From: UBA6054 sp963975575
Lineage (GTDB): Bacteria > Planctomycetota > Phycisphaerae > Phycisphaerales > UBA1924
Direction: 5' to 3'
Assembly (NCBI GenBank): GCA_963975575.1
Contig: CAXBHL010000002.1
Location: forward strand, 310,001-374,000
DNA: 64,000 nucleotides
The notes under the pieces are model-generated. The model did no database searches. It was not told where the DNA came from and saw nothing but the letters and a program-made list of their open reading frames with translations. Both the position numbers and the translations under genes were made by a program. Positions 9,976 to 18,189 of the stretch are shown in pieces (within the stretch, counting starts at the first letter, position 1; each line of letters starts with the position of its first letter).

Positions 9976-11871
9976 ATGACCAACGCCCCAAAGACGATCG
10001 CGATGAACGACGCCGACGAGCGGAACTGGCGCGATCCCTCCGGGGACCGGCCGGCCGACCTGCTGGCGAGCATCGCGGCCATCGAACGGGCCCAGCACGC
10101 GCCCCGCGAGCGGGCCGCCGCGCTCCTGGACGCGGTGATCGAGTGCCTCGGCTGCCTCTCCGCGTGCGTCTCGGTGGGCATCTCCGGCGACGAGATCGAC
10201 CTGAGCCGCGCCGGCGACGTCGAGGGGGTGGAGGCCTGGGCCGCCAACCTGCGGTCCACCGCGCTCGAGGCCCGTTCCCACGCCCGCTCCATCGCCCGGC
10301 TCTTCGGGCCGGGCGCCACGCCCAAGTACGCGGTGATCGCCTGCCCGATCGACAACGCCGGGCGGGACCCCTTCGGCGCGGTCGCCGTGCTCGTCCGGTG
10401 CGCGAGCACCGCCCAGGCCGAGCGCATCCAGCTCCACCTCCGCGCCGCCTGCCTCCAGATGGCCACGGTCATGACGCGCCGGGCGACGAACCGCGCGGGC
10501 GTCGAGATGAGCGACATGGCCCGCGTGTACACCCGCGCCGGGCAGTTCCGCAGCATCCACGAGTTCGCCTACACCATCACCAACTCGGCACGCCAGCGGT
10601 TCAACTGCGATCAGGCCGCCATGGGCGTCGTCCGGGCCGACAAGGTCCGCGTCGTCTGCATCTCGGGCCTCGACGACGTCAAGCCCAGAAGCCCGGGCGT
10701 CCACCAGATCGAGCAGGCCATGGGCGAGTGCGCCGACGCGGCCTGCCCGGTCGTTGCCCAGCCGCGCGACCGGTGGGAAGATTCCGGTCTGGCCGACGAC
10801 GGCCTGCTCCACCAGCGATGGCGAGCCTCGGTCAACGGCGCCTGCGTGCTGAGCATCCCCATCGACGGCGGGGACGGCACGGTCGCCGTGGTGTCGTTCC
10901 GCCGGTCCGCCGAGCAGCCCTTCGACGCCGAGGACATCGAGGCGGCCCAGAAGCTCCTCGCCCCGCTCGCCGGCGCCATCCCGCTCGTGACCCGGGCCAC
11001 ACGCCCGCTGCACGCCCACGCGACCCACTCGTGCCGGGCCGCCGCCCGCTGGTGCTTCGGGCCCAAGACACTGCGCCGCAAGCTGGTCATCGCCTCCGCG
11101 CTCGGCCTCGCCGGGTGGGGTGCGCTCGGTTCACGCCCCTACCGCGTGGCGGTCCCGGCCGTCGTCGTCGCCGAACGCGAGCACATCATCGCGGCGCCCA
11201 TCGAGGGGGCCGTTTCGGAGGTGCTCGTCCGCGCCGGCGACCGCGTCGAGGCCGGCCAGACGCTGCTCCGCATGAGCACGTCGGCCCTCGAACTCGAACG
11301 CCGGGACCTGGCCTCCCAGATGACCAACGCGGAACTGCGCATGGCCGAGGGCGTCGCCGCCCGGGATCCCTCCGCGGCCTCGATCGCCCAGAGCGAACTG
11401 CGGGCCATCCGTTCCCGGATGGACCGCGTGCTCCAGCAGATCGGCGAGGCCACCGTCCGCGCCCCCAAGGCCGGCATCGTCGTCGCGCCTGAGCTGGCGG
11501 ACCTGACCGGACGGGTGGTCGCCGTGGGCGAGCCCATGATCGCCATCGCCGAGGACGGATCCCTGGCGCTCGAACTGCGCGTGCCGCAGAGCCGGGTCAG
11601 CGACCTGGAAGTCGGCAGCCGCCTCCGCTTCGCCAGCCACGCCCGGCCCGAGCTGCCCGGTTTCACCACGCTCGACACCGTCGCCCCGTCCACCGTGCAG
11701 CGGGCCGGACGATCCGTGTTCATCGCCGACGCCGCGCTGCCCGGGGACCAGACATGGCTCCGGCCCGGCATGGAGGGCGTCGCCATGGTGGAAGCGGGGG
11801 AGCGTCCCAACTGGTGGCTGGCCGTCCATCGCCTCGTTGACAAGGCCCGACTGAGTTTCTGGTTCGACTGA
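9976..11871 (+). CDS. Membrane-fusion (HlyD-like) protein with N-terminal tandem GAF-like domains
   Basis: The 631-residue product has two GAF-like sensory segments (about residues 40-170 and 190-345, the second ending VAVVSFRRSAEQPFDAEDIE), one short hydrophobic segment (about 369-385), and then a periplasmic adaptor part: a biotinyl-lipoyl-like hairpin (IIAAPIEGAVSEVLVRAGD), a coiled-coil hairpin (about 430-490) and a beta-barrel region. A GAF input on an HlyD-type adaptor suggests that a cytoplasmic signal gates an envelope complex. The stop overlaps the next start in TGATG, so translation is probably coupled. No ABC or RND transporter gene lies in this cluster within the window. Confidence 0.82.
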   Translation: MTNAPKTIAMNDADERNWRDPSGDRPADLLASIAAIERAQHAPRERAAALLDAVIECLGCLSACVSVGISGDEIDLSRAGDVEGVEAWAANLRSTALEARSHARSIARLFGPGATPKYAVIACPIDNAGRDPFGAVAVLVRCASTAQAERIQLHLRAACLQMATVMTRRATNRAGVEMSDMARVYTRAGQFRSIHEFAYTITNSARQRFNCDQAAMGVVRADKVRVVCISGLDDVKPRSPGVHQIEQAMGECADAACPVVAQPRDRWEDSGLADDGLLHQRWRASVNGACVLSIPIDGGDGTVAVVSFRRSAEQPFDAEDIEAAQKLLAPLAGAIPLVTRATRPLHAHATHSCRAAARWCFGPKTLRRKLVIASALGLAGWGALGSRPYRVAVPAVVVAEREHIIAAPIEGAVSEVLVRAGDRVEAGQTLLRMSTSALELERRDLASQMTNAELRMAEGVAARDPSAASIAQSELRAIRSRMDRVLQQIGEATVRAPKAGIVVAPELADLTGRVVAVGEPMIAIAEDGSLALELRVPQSRVSDLEVGSRLRFASHARPELPGFTTLDTVAPSTVQRAGRSVFIADAALPGDQTWLRPGMEGVAMVEAGERPNWWLAVHRLVDKARLSFWFD

Positions 11872-14006
11872 TGCCACCCACCGCCGCCCAACCCGGTCTG
11901 GCCGCCCGCCTGCGGGACGTCGTCGTCGCGATCCGCGGCGAGCTGGACATCAGCCGCCACGTCTTCCGGGCCGGCCCGGCCTACGTCGTCCGCGACCCGA
12001 TCACGTTCGCCACCCACCGGTTCGACCCCGAGGACTATCAGGTCCTCAACGCCATCCGCGGCGACGGCACCCTCGGCGAGGTGTTCGAGCAACTCGTGAA
12101 TTCCGGCCACCTGGCCAAGGAGGACGAGGAGAGCTACTACGCCTTCGTGCTCGACCTGCACCAGCGCAGCCTGCTCAGCCTGCCCATCAACGACGCCGAC
12201 ACGCTGTTCCAGCGGTTCGAGAAGCGTCGCCGCGCCGAGAACCTCGGCCGCGTCATGGGCGTGTTCTTCATGCGGGTGCCGCTGTTCAACCCGGACCAGT
12301 TCCTGGCCCGAACGCTCCCGTTCTTTCGCTGGATGTTCACGCTGCCCGCCCTGGTGCTCTGGGCGCTGCTTATGGGAGCGGCGGGCGCCGTGGTGGTGGC
12401 CCGGTTCGGCGAGCTCTCGTCCCCCGTCCTCACCATGCTCGAGGGCAACAACGTCTACATGCTCTTCGCGGCCCTCATCGGTCTGAAGATCATCCACGAG
12501 TTCGGGCACGCCTACGCCTGCCGCGCCTTCGGCGGGCACGTGCCCGAGATGGGCATGTTCCTGGTGATCTTCACGCCGCTGGCGTACGTGGACGCCTCCG
12601 ATTCGTGGACGTTCAGCAAGACCCGCCGGCGAGCCATCGTTACGCTCGGCGGCGTCTACTTCGAGTCCATCCTGGGCGCCATGGCCGTCTTCGTCTGGGC
12701 GACCACCGAGCCTTCCACCCTCAACACGCTGGCCTACCAGGTCATGGTGCTCTCCACGGTCACGACCGCGCTGTTCAACCTCAACCCCCTGCTCCGCTAC
12801 GACGCCTACTACCTGGTCAGCGATCTCGCGGGCATCCCGAACCTCCGCGCCCGGTGCCAGGAGGCGGTTGCCGCCCTCCTCAAGCGGACCGTCTACGGCC
12901 TGCGGACCACGCCCGACGGCGAGCCGATCAGCGTCAGCCCCGGGCTCGCCACGTTCGGCTTCGCCCAGCTCGCCTACCGGGTCACGGTCATGATCTCCAT
13001 CTCCGCGGTGCTCATCATGAAGCTCGGCGCCGCCGGCATGGTCCTGGCCGTGCTCATCACCGGGCTGGGACTGGGCAAGGGCCTGATCAAGCTCGCACGC
13101 TACCTGATCTCGTCGGAAGAGATCGCCCCCGTCCGCTTCCGGGCGGCCGTGACCACGGTCGGCGCGGCCGCGATCACCGTCGCAGGCGTGGCGCTGATCC
13201 CCATCCCCTACCCCATCGCCGCCAACGGGCTCGTCTCGTTCGAGCACGTCGCGGCCATCCGGGCCCCGTCGCGGGGCGTGCTCACCGAGATGCCCGCCCT
13301 GGTCGGCCAGCGCACCGTCCGGGGCGAGACCCTCGCCGTCCTGCGAAACGCCGACCTCGAGGCCGAGCACCGCAACCTCGGCGTCGACGCCGAGGCGAGC
13401 CGCGCCCGCGTCGTTCTCGCGTCCATGACCTCGCCCGGCGAAGCCCTCATGGCTCTCGCGGAGACCACGCAGATCGAGTCCCATCGCGGCCAGATCGGTC
13501 AGGACCTCGAGGAACTCCGCCTCATCGCCCCCGCCGACGGCCGGGTGCTCGACGTGCTCATCCCCAAGACCGGGATCGCGGTCGAGCGTGGCGACGCCGT
13601 GCTCGTCCACGGCTCCGGCGGCGTCGAGGCCGTCTTCCACGTCCGGGCGCTGGACTTTCAGTCCCTCCGGCTGGTCTTGGGCGACCGGGTGGTCTGCCGA
13701 TCACCGGCCTACCCCGCGCGGGACATCGTCGGCACGGTCACGCATATCGGACGTGTCGGGGCCCGCGCGATCGAACCGCGCATTTCCCGCGCGGCGCCCG
13801 ACGGGCTGGTGCCCATCAACGGCGCCACCGGCGAGGTGATCGACGCCTACTTCGAGATCCACCTGAGCCTCCCCCACGAGGACGCCCGTTTCGCCGGGAG
13901 CCTCCTCAAGGCCGAGCTTCCCTCCCATCCCCGGACGACCGCCCAGATGCTCGAGCGCCGCGTCAAACGGTTCCTCAACCGGATCCGCGAGTCGAACGCC
14001 CAATAA
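11871..14006 (+). CDS. PqqD-like / M50 (site-2 protease) / HlyD-like fusion membrane protein
   Basis: This 711-residue protein opens with a PqqD-like winged-helix segment (about residues 35-110), followed by a polytopic M50 metallopeptidase core. The zinc motif HEFGH is at residues 209-213 and the second motif, NPLLRYDAYY, at about 305-314 supplies the Asp ligand. Further hydrophobic segments run to about residue 450, and the C-terminus is a lipoyl/barrel HlyD-like adaptor (about 460-690, EHVAAIRAPSRGVLTEMP). PqqD modules bind leader peptides in RiPP systems, so a substrate-recognition role is possible here. It starts inside the stop of the preceding gene. It could be an active protease or a scaffold; the metal ligands look intact. 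Confidence 0.85.
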   Translation: MPPTAAQPGLAARLRDVVVAIRGELDISRHVFRAGPAYVVRDPITFATHRFDPEDYQVLNAIRGDGTLGEVFEQLVNSGHLAKEDEESYYAFVLDLHQRSLLSLPINDADTLFQRFEKRRRAENLGRVMGVFFMRVPLFNPDQFLARTLPFFRWMFTLPALVLWALLMGAAGAVVVARFGELSSPVLTMLEGNNVYMLFAALIGLKIIHEFGHAYACRAFGGHVPEMGMFLVIFTPLAYVDASDSWTFSKTRRRAIVTLGGVYFESILGAMAVFVWATTEPSTLNTLAYQVMVLSTVTTALFNLNPLLRYDAYYLVSDLAGIPNLRARCQEAVAALLKRTVYGLRTTPDGEPISVSPGLATFGFAQLAYRVTVMISISAVLIMKLGAAGMVLAVLITGLGLGKGLIKLARYLISSEEIAPVRFRAAVTTVGAAAITVAGVALIPIPYPIAANGLVSFEHVAAIRAPSRGVLTEMPALVGQRTVRGETLAVLRNADLEAEHRNLGVDAEASRARVVLASMTSPGEALMALAETTQIESHRGQIGQDLEELRLIAPADGRVLDVLIPKTGIAVERGDAVLVHGSGGVEAVFHVRALDFQSLRLVLGDRVVCRSPAYPARDIVGTVTHIGRVGARAIEPRISRAAPDGLVPINGATGEVIDAYFEIHLSLPHEDARFAGSLLKAELPSHPRTTAQMLERRVKRFLNRIRESNAQ

Positions 14007-14068
14007 AACGGGCTCAAGCACCGTCCCCGTTGGTCCGATCAACCGAGAAGACCCGCGGAGATCCAGAT

Positions 14069-15001
14069 ATGACGCCGCTCGCACTGATTGTTTCGACATT
14101 GCTCCTGTCCATGGCCGGGCCCTGGACCGCCGTCGGCGACGGAGTGTCCGCCAGTCCCCCCGTCCGCCTGTTGGCCGGCCCGGATTCGGACATCCTCCCC
14201 GGCACCATCCGGCCCGTGCACGAGGTCACGCTCTCCTCCCCGTTCGACACGCTCCTCGCGCGGCTGATGGTCCGGGAGGGCCAGACCGTCATCGCGGGCG
14301 ACGTCGTCGCGGTGCTCGATGACCGGGTCGTCCAGGCCGCGGTCCGACTCGCCGAGCAGGAAGCCCTCCGCAGCGCCCAGATCGACCGCGCCGAGGCCGC
14401 CGTCGTGCACACCGCCGACATGCTCCGGCGCATCCGCGTGGTCCGCGATCTCAACGCCGCCGCCGAGTCCGAACTCGTCGCCGCCGAGGCCGAGCACAAG
14501 AAGGCCCTGGCCGACCTGCTCTACGCCCGCGAGGCCCGCGCCGAAGCCCGCGCCAGCCTCCAACTCGCCCGCGCCCGCCTGGAAGAGCACAGCGTCCGCG
14601 CCCCCTTCGACGCCGTGGTGGTCCGTGTCCACGCCGAGCCGGGCTCGATGCTGGCCTCGGGCAAACCCATCGTCGAGCTGATGTCCGTCGACGGCCTGTG
14701 CGTCGACCTGTACCTGCCGGCCTCCCTCGCCGCAAATCTCGACGTGGGCGACCGCTACGCTCTCGCCGTCCAGCAGCCCGCACCGGCGGTGATCGCCGGC
14801 GCCGTCCGCTACGTCGAGCCGCGGATCGACCCCGTCTCCCGCACCATGCGCGTGGTGTTCGATCTCGACCTGCCCGCCGACGCCCCGCGCCTCTACGCGG
14901 GCGCCCTGGCGCGACCGGCGGACGAGGCGCCACCGCCTGGCGTTTCCTCGCCCCGCCCGATGGCGGCCCAAATCCCGGGCCGCGTGACCGGGTCCGATTG
15001 A
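14069..15001 (+). CDS. HlyD-family periplasmic adaptor protein
   Basis: I chose the ATG at 14069, preceded by gcggag, because it gives a clean signal peptide (about residues 1-24) and a normal-sized adaptor of 310 residues; the longer frame upstream is a shadow of the M50 gene. The product has the split lipoyl motif (PGTIRPVHEVTLSSPFD, then VREGQTVIAGD), a long alpha-hairpin (about 95-175) and a second lipoyl half (SVRAPFDAVV). It is the third adaptor-like gene in a row and should work with the two before it, probably as the soluble or lipid-free periplasmic partner. No outer-membrane TolC-like gene is visible. Confidence 0.85.
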   Translation: MTPLALIVSTLLLSMAGPWTAVGDGVSASPPVRLLAGPDSDILPGTIRPVHEVTLSSPFDTLLARLMVREGQTVIAGDVVAVLDDRVVQAAVRLAEQEALRSAQIDRAEAAVVHTADMLRRIRVVRDLNAAAESELVAAEAEHKKALADLLYAREARAEARASLQLARARLEEHSVRAPFDAVVVRVHAEPGSMLASGKPIVELMSVDGLCVDLYLPASLAANLDVGDRYALAVQQPAPAVIAGAVRYVEPRIDPVSRTMRVVFDLDLPADAPRLYAGALARPADEAPPPGVSSPRPMAAQIPGRVTGSD

Positions 15002-15017
15002 GTCGCCGCCGCGCGGT

Positions 15018-18000
15018 TCACCGGCCGATCTCGATCCTGCGAACCCCGCCCGGCGCCCGCACGATCCCGCCCGCGTCGACCTCCAGATCCCGACCGTCGG
15101 CGACGGCGCTCAGCCGCCCGGCGGGCCCACCGCCCGTTCCCAGCAGCCGGCCCGCGTCGATCCGCCAGCCCGACGGCGGCTCGCAACCCGCTTCGATCTC
15201 GATCACCAGCCGGTCGTCCAACAGCCGGGCGGTGTAGCTCAACGTGCCGTACCGCGTCACCTGGCCGCGCACGCCCACGGGCCGGCCAACCGCCAGCCAA
15301 TCGGTCGGTACGCCGCCCGCCAGCACCAGGGCATCGCGCTGTTCATACGCGAACATCGAAAGGATCGACAGGATCGCCCCCGACCCCACCCACGTGTGCG
15401 GCATGTCCCCGACAAACCGCGACGGCGCCCGCTCCCGCCACGCGATCTCGCCCCATTGCCTCCAACCCGCCGGATCCCGCAGCCCCATCAGCCAGTCCAT
15501 GTACACGTGCGCCCGCTCCACCCAGCCGAGCCGGATGAACGTCCCCACAACCCGGACCTCGTACGGTGTCATGCCTTCCCACGGCGACCCGTTGATGCGA
15601 TCTTCGGTCGCGGCCCACGCCCGCTCGAAGGTGGACGCGAGCAGATCGGGATCGAGCAACTCCGCCGCGCCGGTCGGGTAGTACGCGATCGCGGTCGACG
15701 TCGCGTCGAAATCGCCCAACTCCACGCACCCCGGCACGTACCCGATCCCGTGATGCGCCGTCGCCAGGGCGACAGACCGGGAAATCGCACGGCCGAACGC
15801 GTCGGCGGACGCCGTAAACGCGGCCTGGTCATCCCGTTCGCCCAGGCGCCCCGCGATCACCGCGGCGTCCCGCAGACCCTTGTATACCCAGAAGTCATCC
15901 CAGTAGGAGTGCATCGGCTTTTCCGAGTACCCCTCGTGGCTGATCGACTCGGGCATCAGCCCCGCGCACGCCCTCAGGACGGGGTCCTCCGAGCGTGTGT
16001 ACGCGTCGGTCAGCCGCTTGCTCCGCATGAAATCGATGTAGCCCACCGTCGCCCGCACCCTCGGATACATCGAGCGTGCGAACGCCGCGTCGAACACACC
16101 GCCCGCCTCGGCGCTGTTGCGGATCGCGAAGAGGAACTCACCGGGCGCGTCGTTCTCGTCCACCGGATCCGGCCCGCGATAGTCCACCACACACGGAATC
16201 TTGCCGTTCTCGTACTGATACCCCGCATACCACTCGATGAACGACCGCGCCTCGTCCGCCCGCCCCAGCGCGATCAACGCCGCCGAGGTCATCGCCCCGT
16301 CGCGGATCCACGATCGCTCGTAGGTCCGCGAGCCGGGCTGGATCCCCGGCCCGTCCGCGTGGATCAGGATGTAGGCGAGGTTCGCCCGCATCGTGTCGCG
16401 CAGGCCGACGGCCGACTCGGGCACCAGCAGATCGGTCCCGTTGAGAAGCGCTCGCCACCGAGCCCGCTCGTGGTCGAGCACGCGCTCGAAACTCACGTCG
16501 CCGACCGCGCCGGCATCGCCCATCGGCATCGTCACAACCACCGACTCGGAAGCGCCCGGCTCGATCGCAAGGTCAAACAACATGGCGCCCGACGGAAAGT
16601 CACCGCGTGAACCCACCGGGCCCGATCGACGCATCGGATCAGCCAGCCGCGACACCAGGCCGCCCCCGGGCGCGTCGGCGGCCACCGCACCGTTGCTGGT
16701 CCGGTCCGCCCGCGCAAAGAGCCGCCCATCCACACGGATCGCGTCCGACCCAACCTCAACGGACTCGACGGCCACCGCTCCACCAACCGTATTGAGGAAC
16801 TGAGCCGCCGGAAGCACCTGGAACGGTCTGGCCGCCAGCGCCAGCGTCGGAGATTGCGCCCGGAATCCGGTGTTTGTCACCGTGTAACGGACCAGCACTT
16901 GCTCCACGCCCGCTTCGCTTCCCGCGTCACTGACGACCGCGGTGATGTCCAGCACAAGTCCGTCCAAAGTCCACCGCACCGAAGGGATGGGGAGCGACCC
17001 GTCCTCGAGCGTGTGCCCGATGGTCGCGTCCGCCCACGTCAGCACCCGCCCGTCGCGCACCAGAAACGGCTCGAGCGCCGGCCCGGCCTTGACCGGCTCG
17101 ACCGCGCCCACCGCCGACACCAGCGCCTCGTCCGGCCGACCCGGCAACCCGATCACGGTCCACGCCGAGAGGGATCCGAAGTACGGCGGAAACGCCCCCG
17201 GCGTTGCATCCTCTGCCAGCATCGCGAAGTAGTCGTTCGCGATCTTCAACCGCTCGACCGGCAGGAAGCGAACACCCGCGATCACCGCGGGCCCGTCCAC
17301 CACACACCGCACCACCCGCGCTTCACACTCGGGGGTGAAGAGCACGTCCGCGCCGCCGTCCGAGCCACGCACCGCGCCGACACTCCGGAAAGCGTCCCCG
17401 TCCGCCGAAACCTCCACGCGGTAACCGTCCGGCGCACCGCCCTCCGCCCAACGGAGTTCGATGCCGCTGAAGGCGACCAGTTCATCGAATCGCAACTCCA
17501 GCACGTCCGCACCGTCGGACGCCCATCGGATCGAGCCATCCGCCCCGACCCGGCCCAGCGGCAAACCATCGGTCCCGAACACCCGGGGCTCAACCGGCTC
17601 GGGCTCAATCTCGGGCAAGGCCTCGTACACCAGATCATCCAGCCACAGGCTGCCTCGCCCCCCGGCGTCGGCCGTCACGGCGACCTCGATGTACCCCACC
17701 CGCGTCAGCGGCTTGCCTCCGCTCGGCCCCCACGCGAAAGACAGGTTTCGTTTCCGCAGCGAGAGCGTGCTCCAGTCCGCCGGGAACGCCACACCCCGCC
17801 GCACGTTCCACCACACGTTCTCGCCCGAAGGATCCACCAGTTTGAACTCGATCGTGTTCCGCGGCCCCTCGCCCCGGTAACGCACCGCGAACCGGTAGTT
17901 CGGATCCAACGGCAGATCCACCCGGCGCCGCGCCACGCAGTACCCGGCGCCGGCCGAAAAGTCGTAGTCCAGGCGCAACGCGCCATCGACACCGACGATG

Positions 18001-18167
18001 GCCCCCTTCACGCCGTCGGCCGCGACGAGCGTCCAGCCCGACGTGTCGGAGAAATCGTCGATCACGTCCGCCCGCGCGCCCGCGACCCAGAGCCCCAGAA
18101 TGACCGCCGCGACCAGGCCCGGCGGAAAGCGCCCCCGCGCGGAACCACGAAGAATGCGTCGGATCAC
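15018..18167 (-). CDS. Secreted carbohydrate-active protein: carbohydrate-binding and discoidin-like modules plus six-hairpin glycosidase-like domain
   Basis: The GTG at 18167 follows ggag at a good distance and gives a signal peptide ending near AGARA; the longer frame runs into the upstream gene. The 1049-residue product has a jelly-roll-like carbohydrate-binding segment (about residues 33-190, starting DVIDDFSDTSGW), a discoidin/F5-8C-like segment (about 200-310), a beta-rich linker and an (alpha/alpha)-type glycosidase-like domain (about 560-960) with ERSWIRDGAM near residue 615 and HSYWDDFWVYKGL near 750. The acidic residues in these motifs are candidate catalytic groups. It lies 22 bp after the dockerin gene and is probably in its operon. 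The substrate cannot be read from sequence. Confidence 0.78.
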   Translation of the reverse strand: MIRRILRGSARGRFPPGLVAAVILGLWVAGARADVIDDFSDTSGWTLVAADGVKGAIVGVDGALRLDYDFSAGAGYCVARRRVDLPLDPNYRFAVRYRGEGPRNTIEFKLVDPSGENVWWNVRRGVAFPADWSTLSLRKRNLSFAWGPSGGKPLTRVGYIEVAVTADAGGRGSLWLDDLVYEALPEIEPEPVEPRVFGTDGLPLGRVGADGSIRWASDGADVLELRFDELVAFSGIELRWAEGGAPDGYRVEVSADGDAFRSVGAVRGSDGGADVLFTPECEARVVRCVVDGPAVIAGVRFLPVERLKIANDYFAMLAEDATPGAFPPYFGSLSAWTVIGLPGRPDEALVSAVGAVEPVKAGPALEPFLVRDGRVLTWADATIGHTLEDGSLPIPSVRWTLDGLVLDITAVVSDAGSEAGVEQVLVRYTVTNTGFRAQSPTLALAARPFQVLPAAQFLNTVGGAVAVESVEVGSDAIRVDGRLFARADRTSNGAVAADAPGGGLVSRLADPMRRSGPVGSRGDFPSGAMLFDLAIEPGASESVVVTMPMGDAGAVGDVSFERVLDHERARWRALLNGTDLLVPESAVGLRDTMRANLAYILIHADGPGIQPGSRTYERSWIRDGAMTSAALIALGRADEARSFIEWYAGYQYENGKIPCVVDYRGPDPVDENDAPGEFLFAIRNSAEAGGVFDAAFARSMYPRVRATVGYIDFMRSKRLTDAYTRSEDPVLRACAGLMPESISHEGYSEKPMHSYWDDFWVYKGLRDAAVIAGRLGERDDQAAFTASADAFGRAISRSVALATAHHGIGYVPGCVELGDFDATSTAIAYYPTGAAELLDPDLLASTFERAWAATEDRINGSPWEGMTPYEVRVVGTFIRLGWVERAHVYMDWLMGLRDPAGWRQWGEIAWRERAPSRFVGDMPHTWVGSGAILSILSMFAYEQRDALVLAGGVPTDWLAVGRPVGVRGQVTRYGTLSYTARLLDDRLVIEIEAGCEPPSGWRIDAGRLLGTGGGPAGRLSAVADGRDLEVDAGGIVRAPGGVRRIEIGR

Positions 18168-18189
18168 GTCTGAATGCTCCTTGAGCGCG

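Noticed and set aside
11139..13640. 833-residue minus-strand frame opposite the HlyD and M50 genes
   Set aside because: Shadow of genes with intact motifs on the plus strand; no signal of its own.
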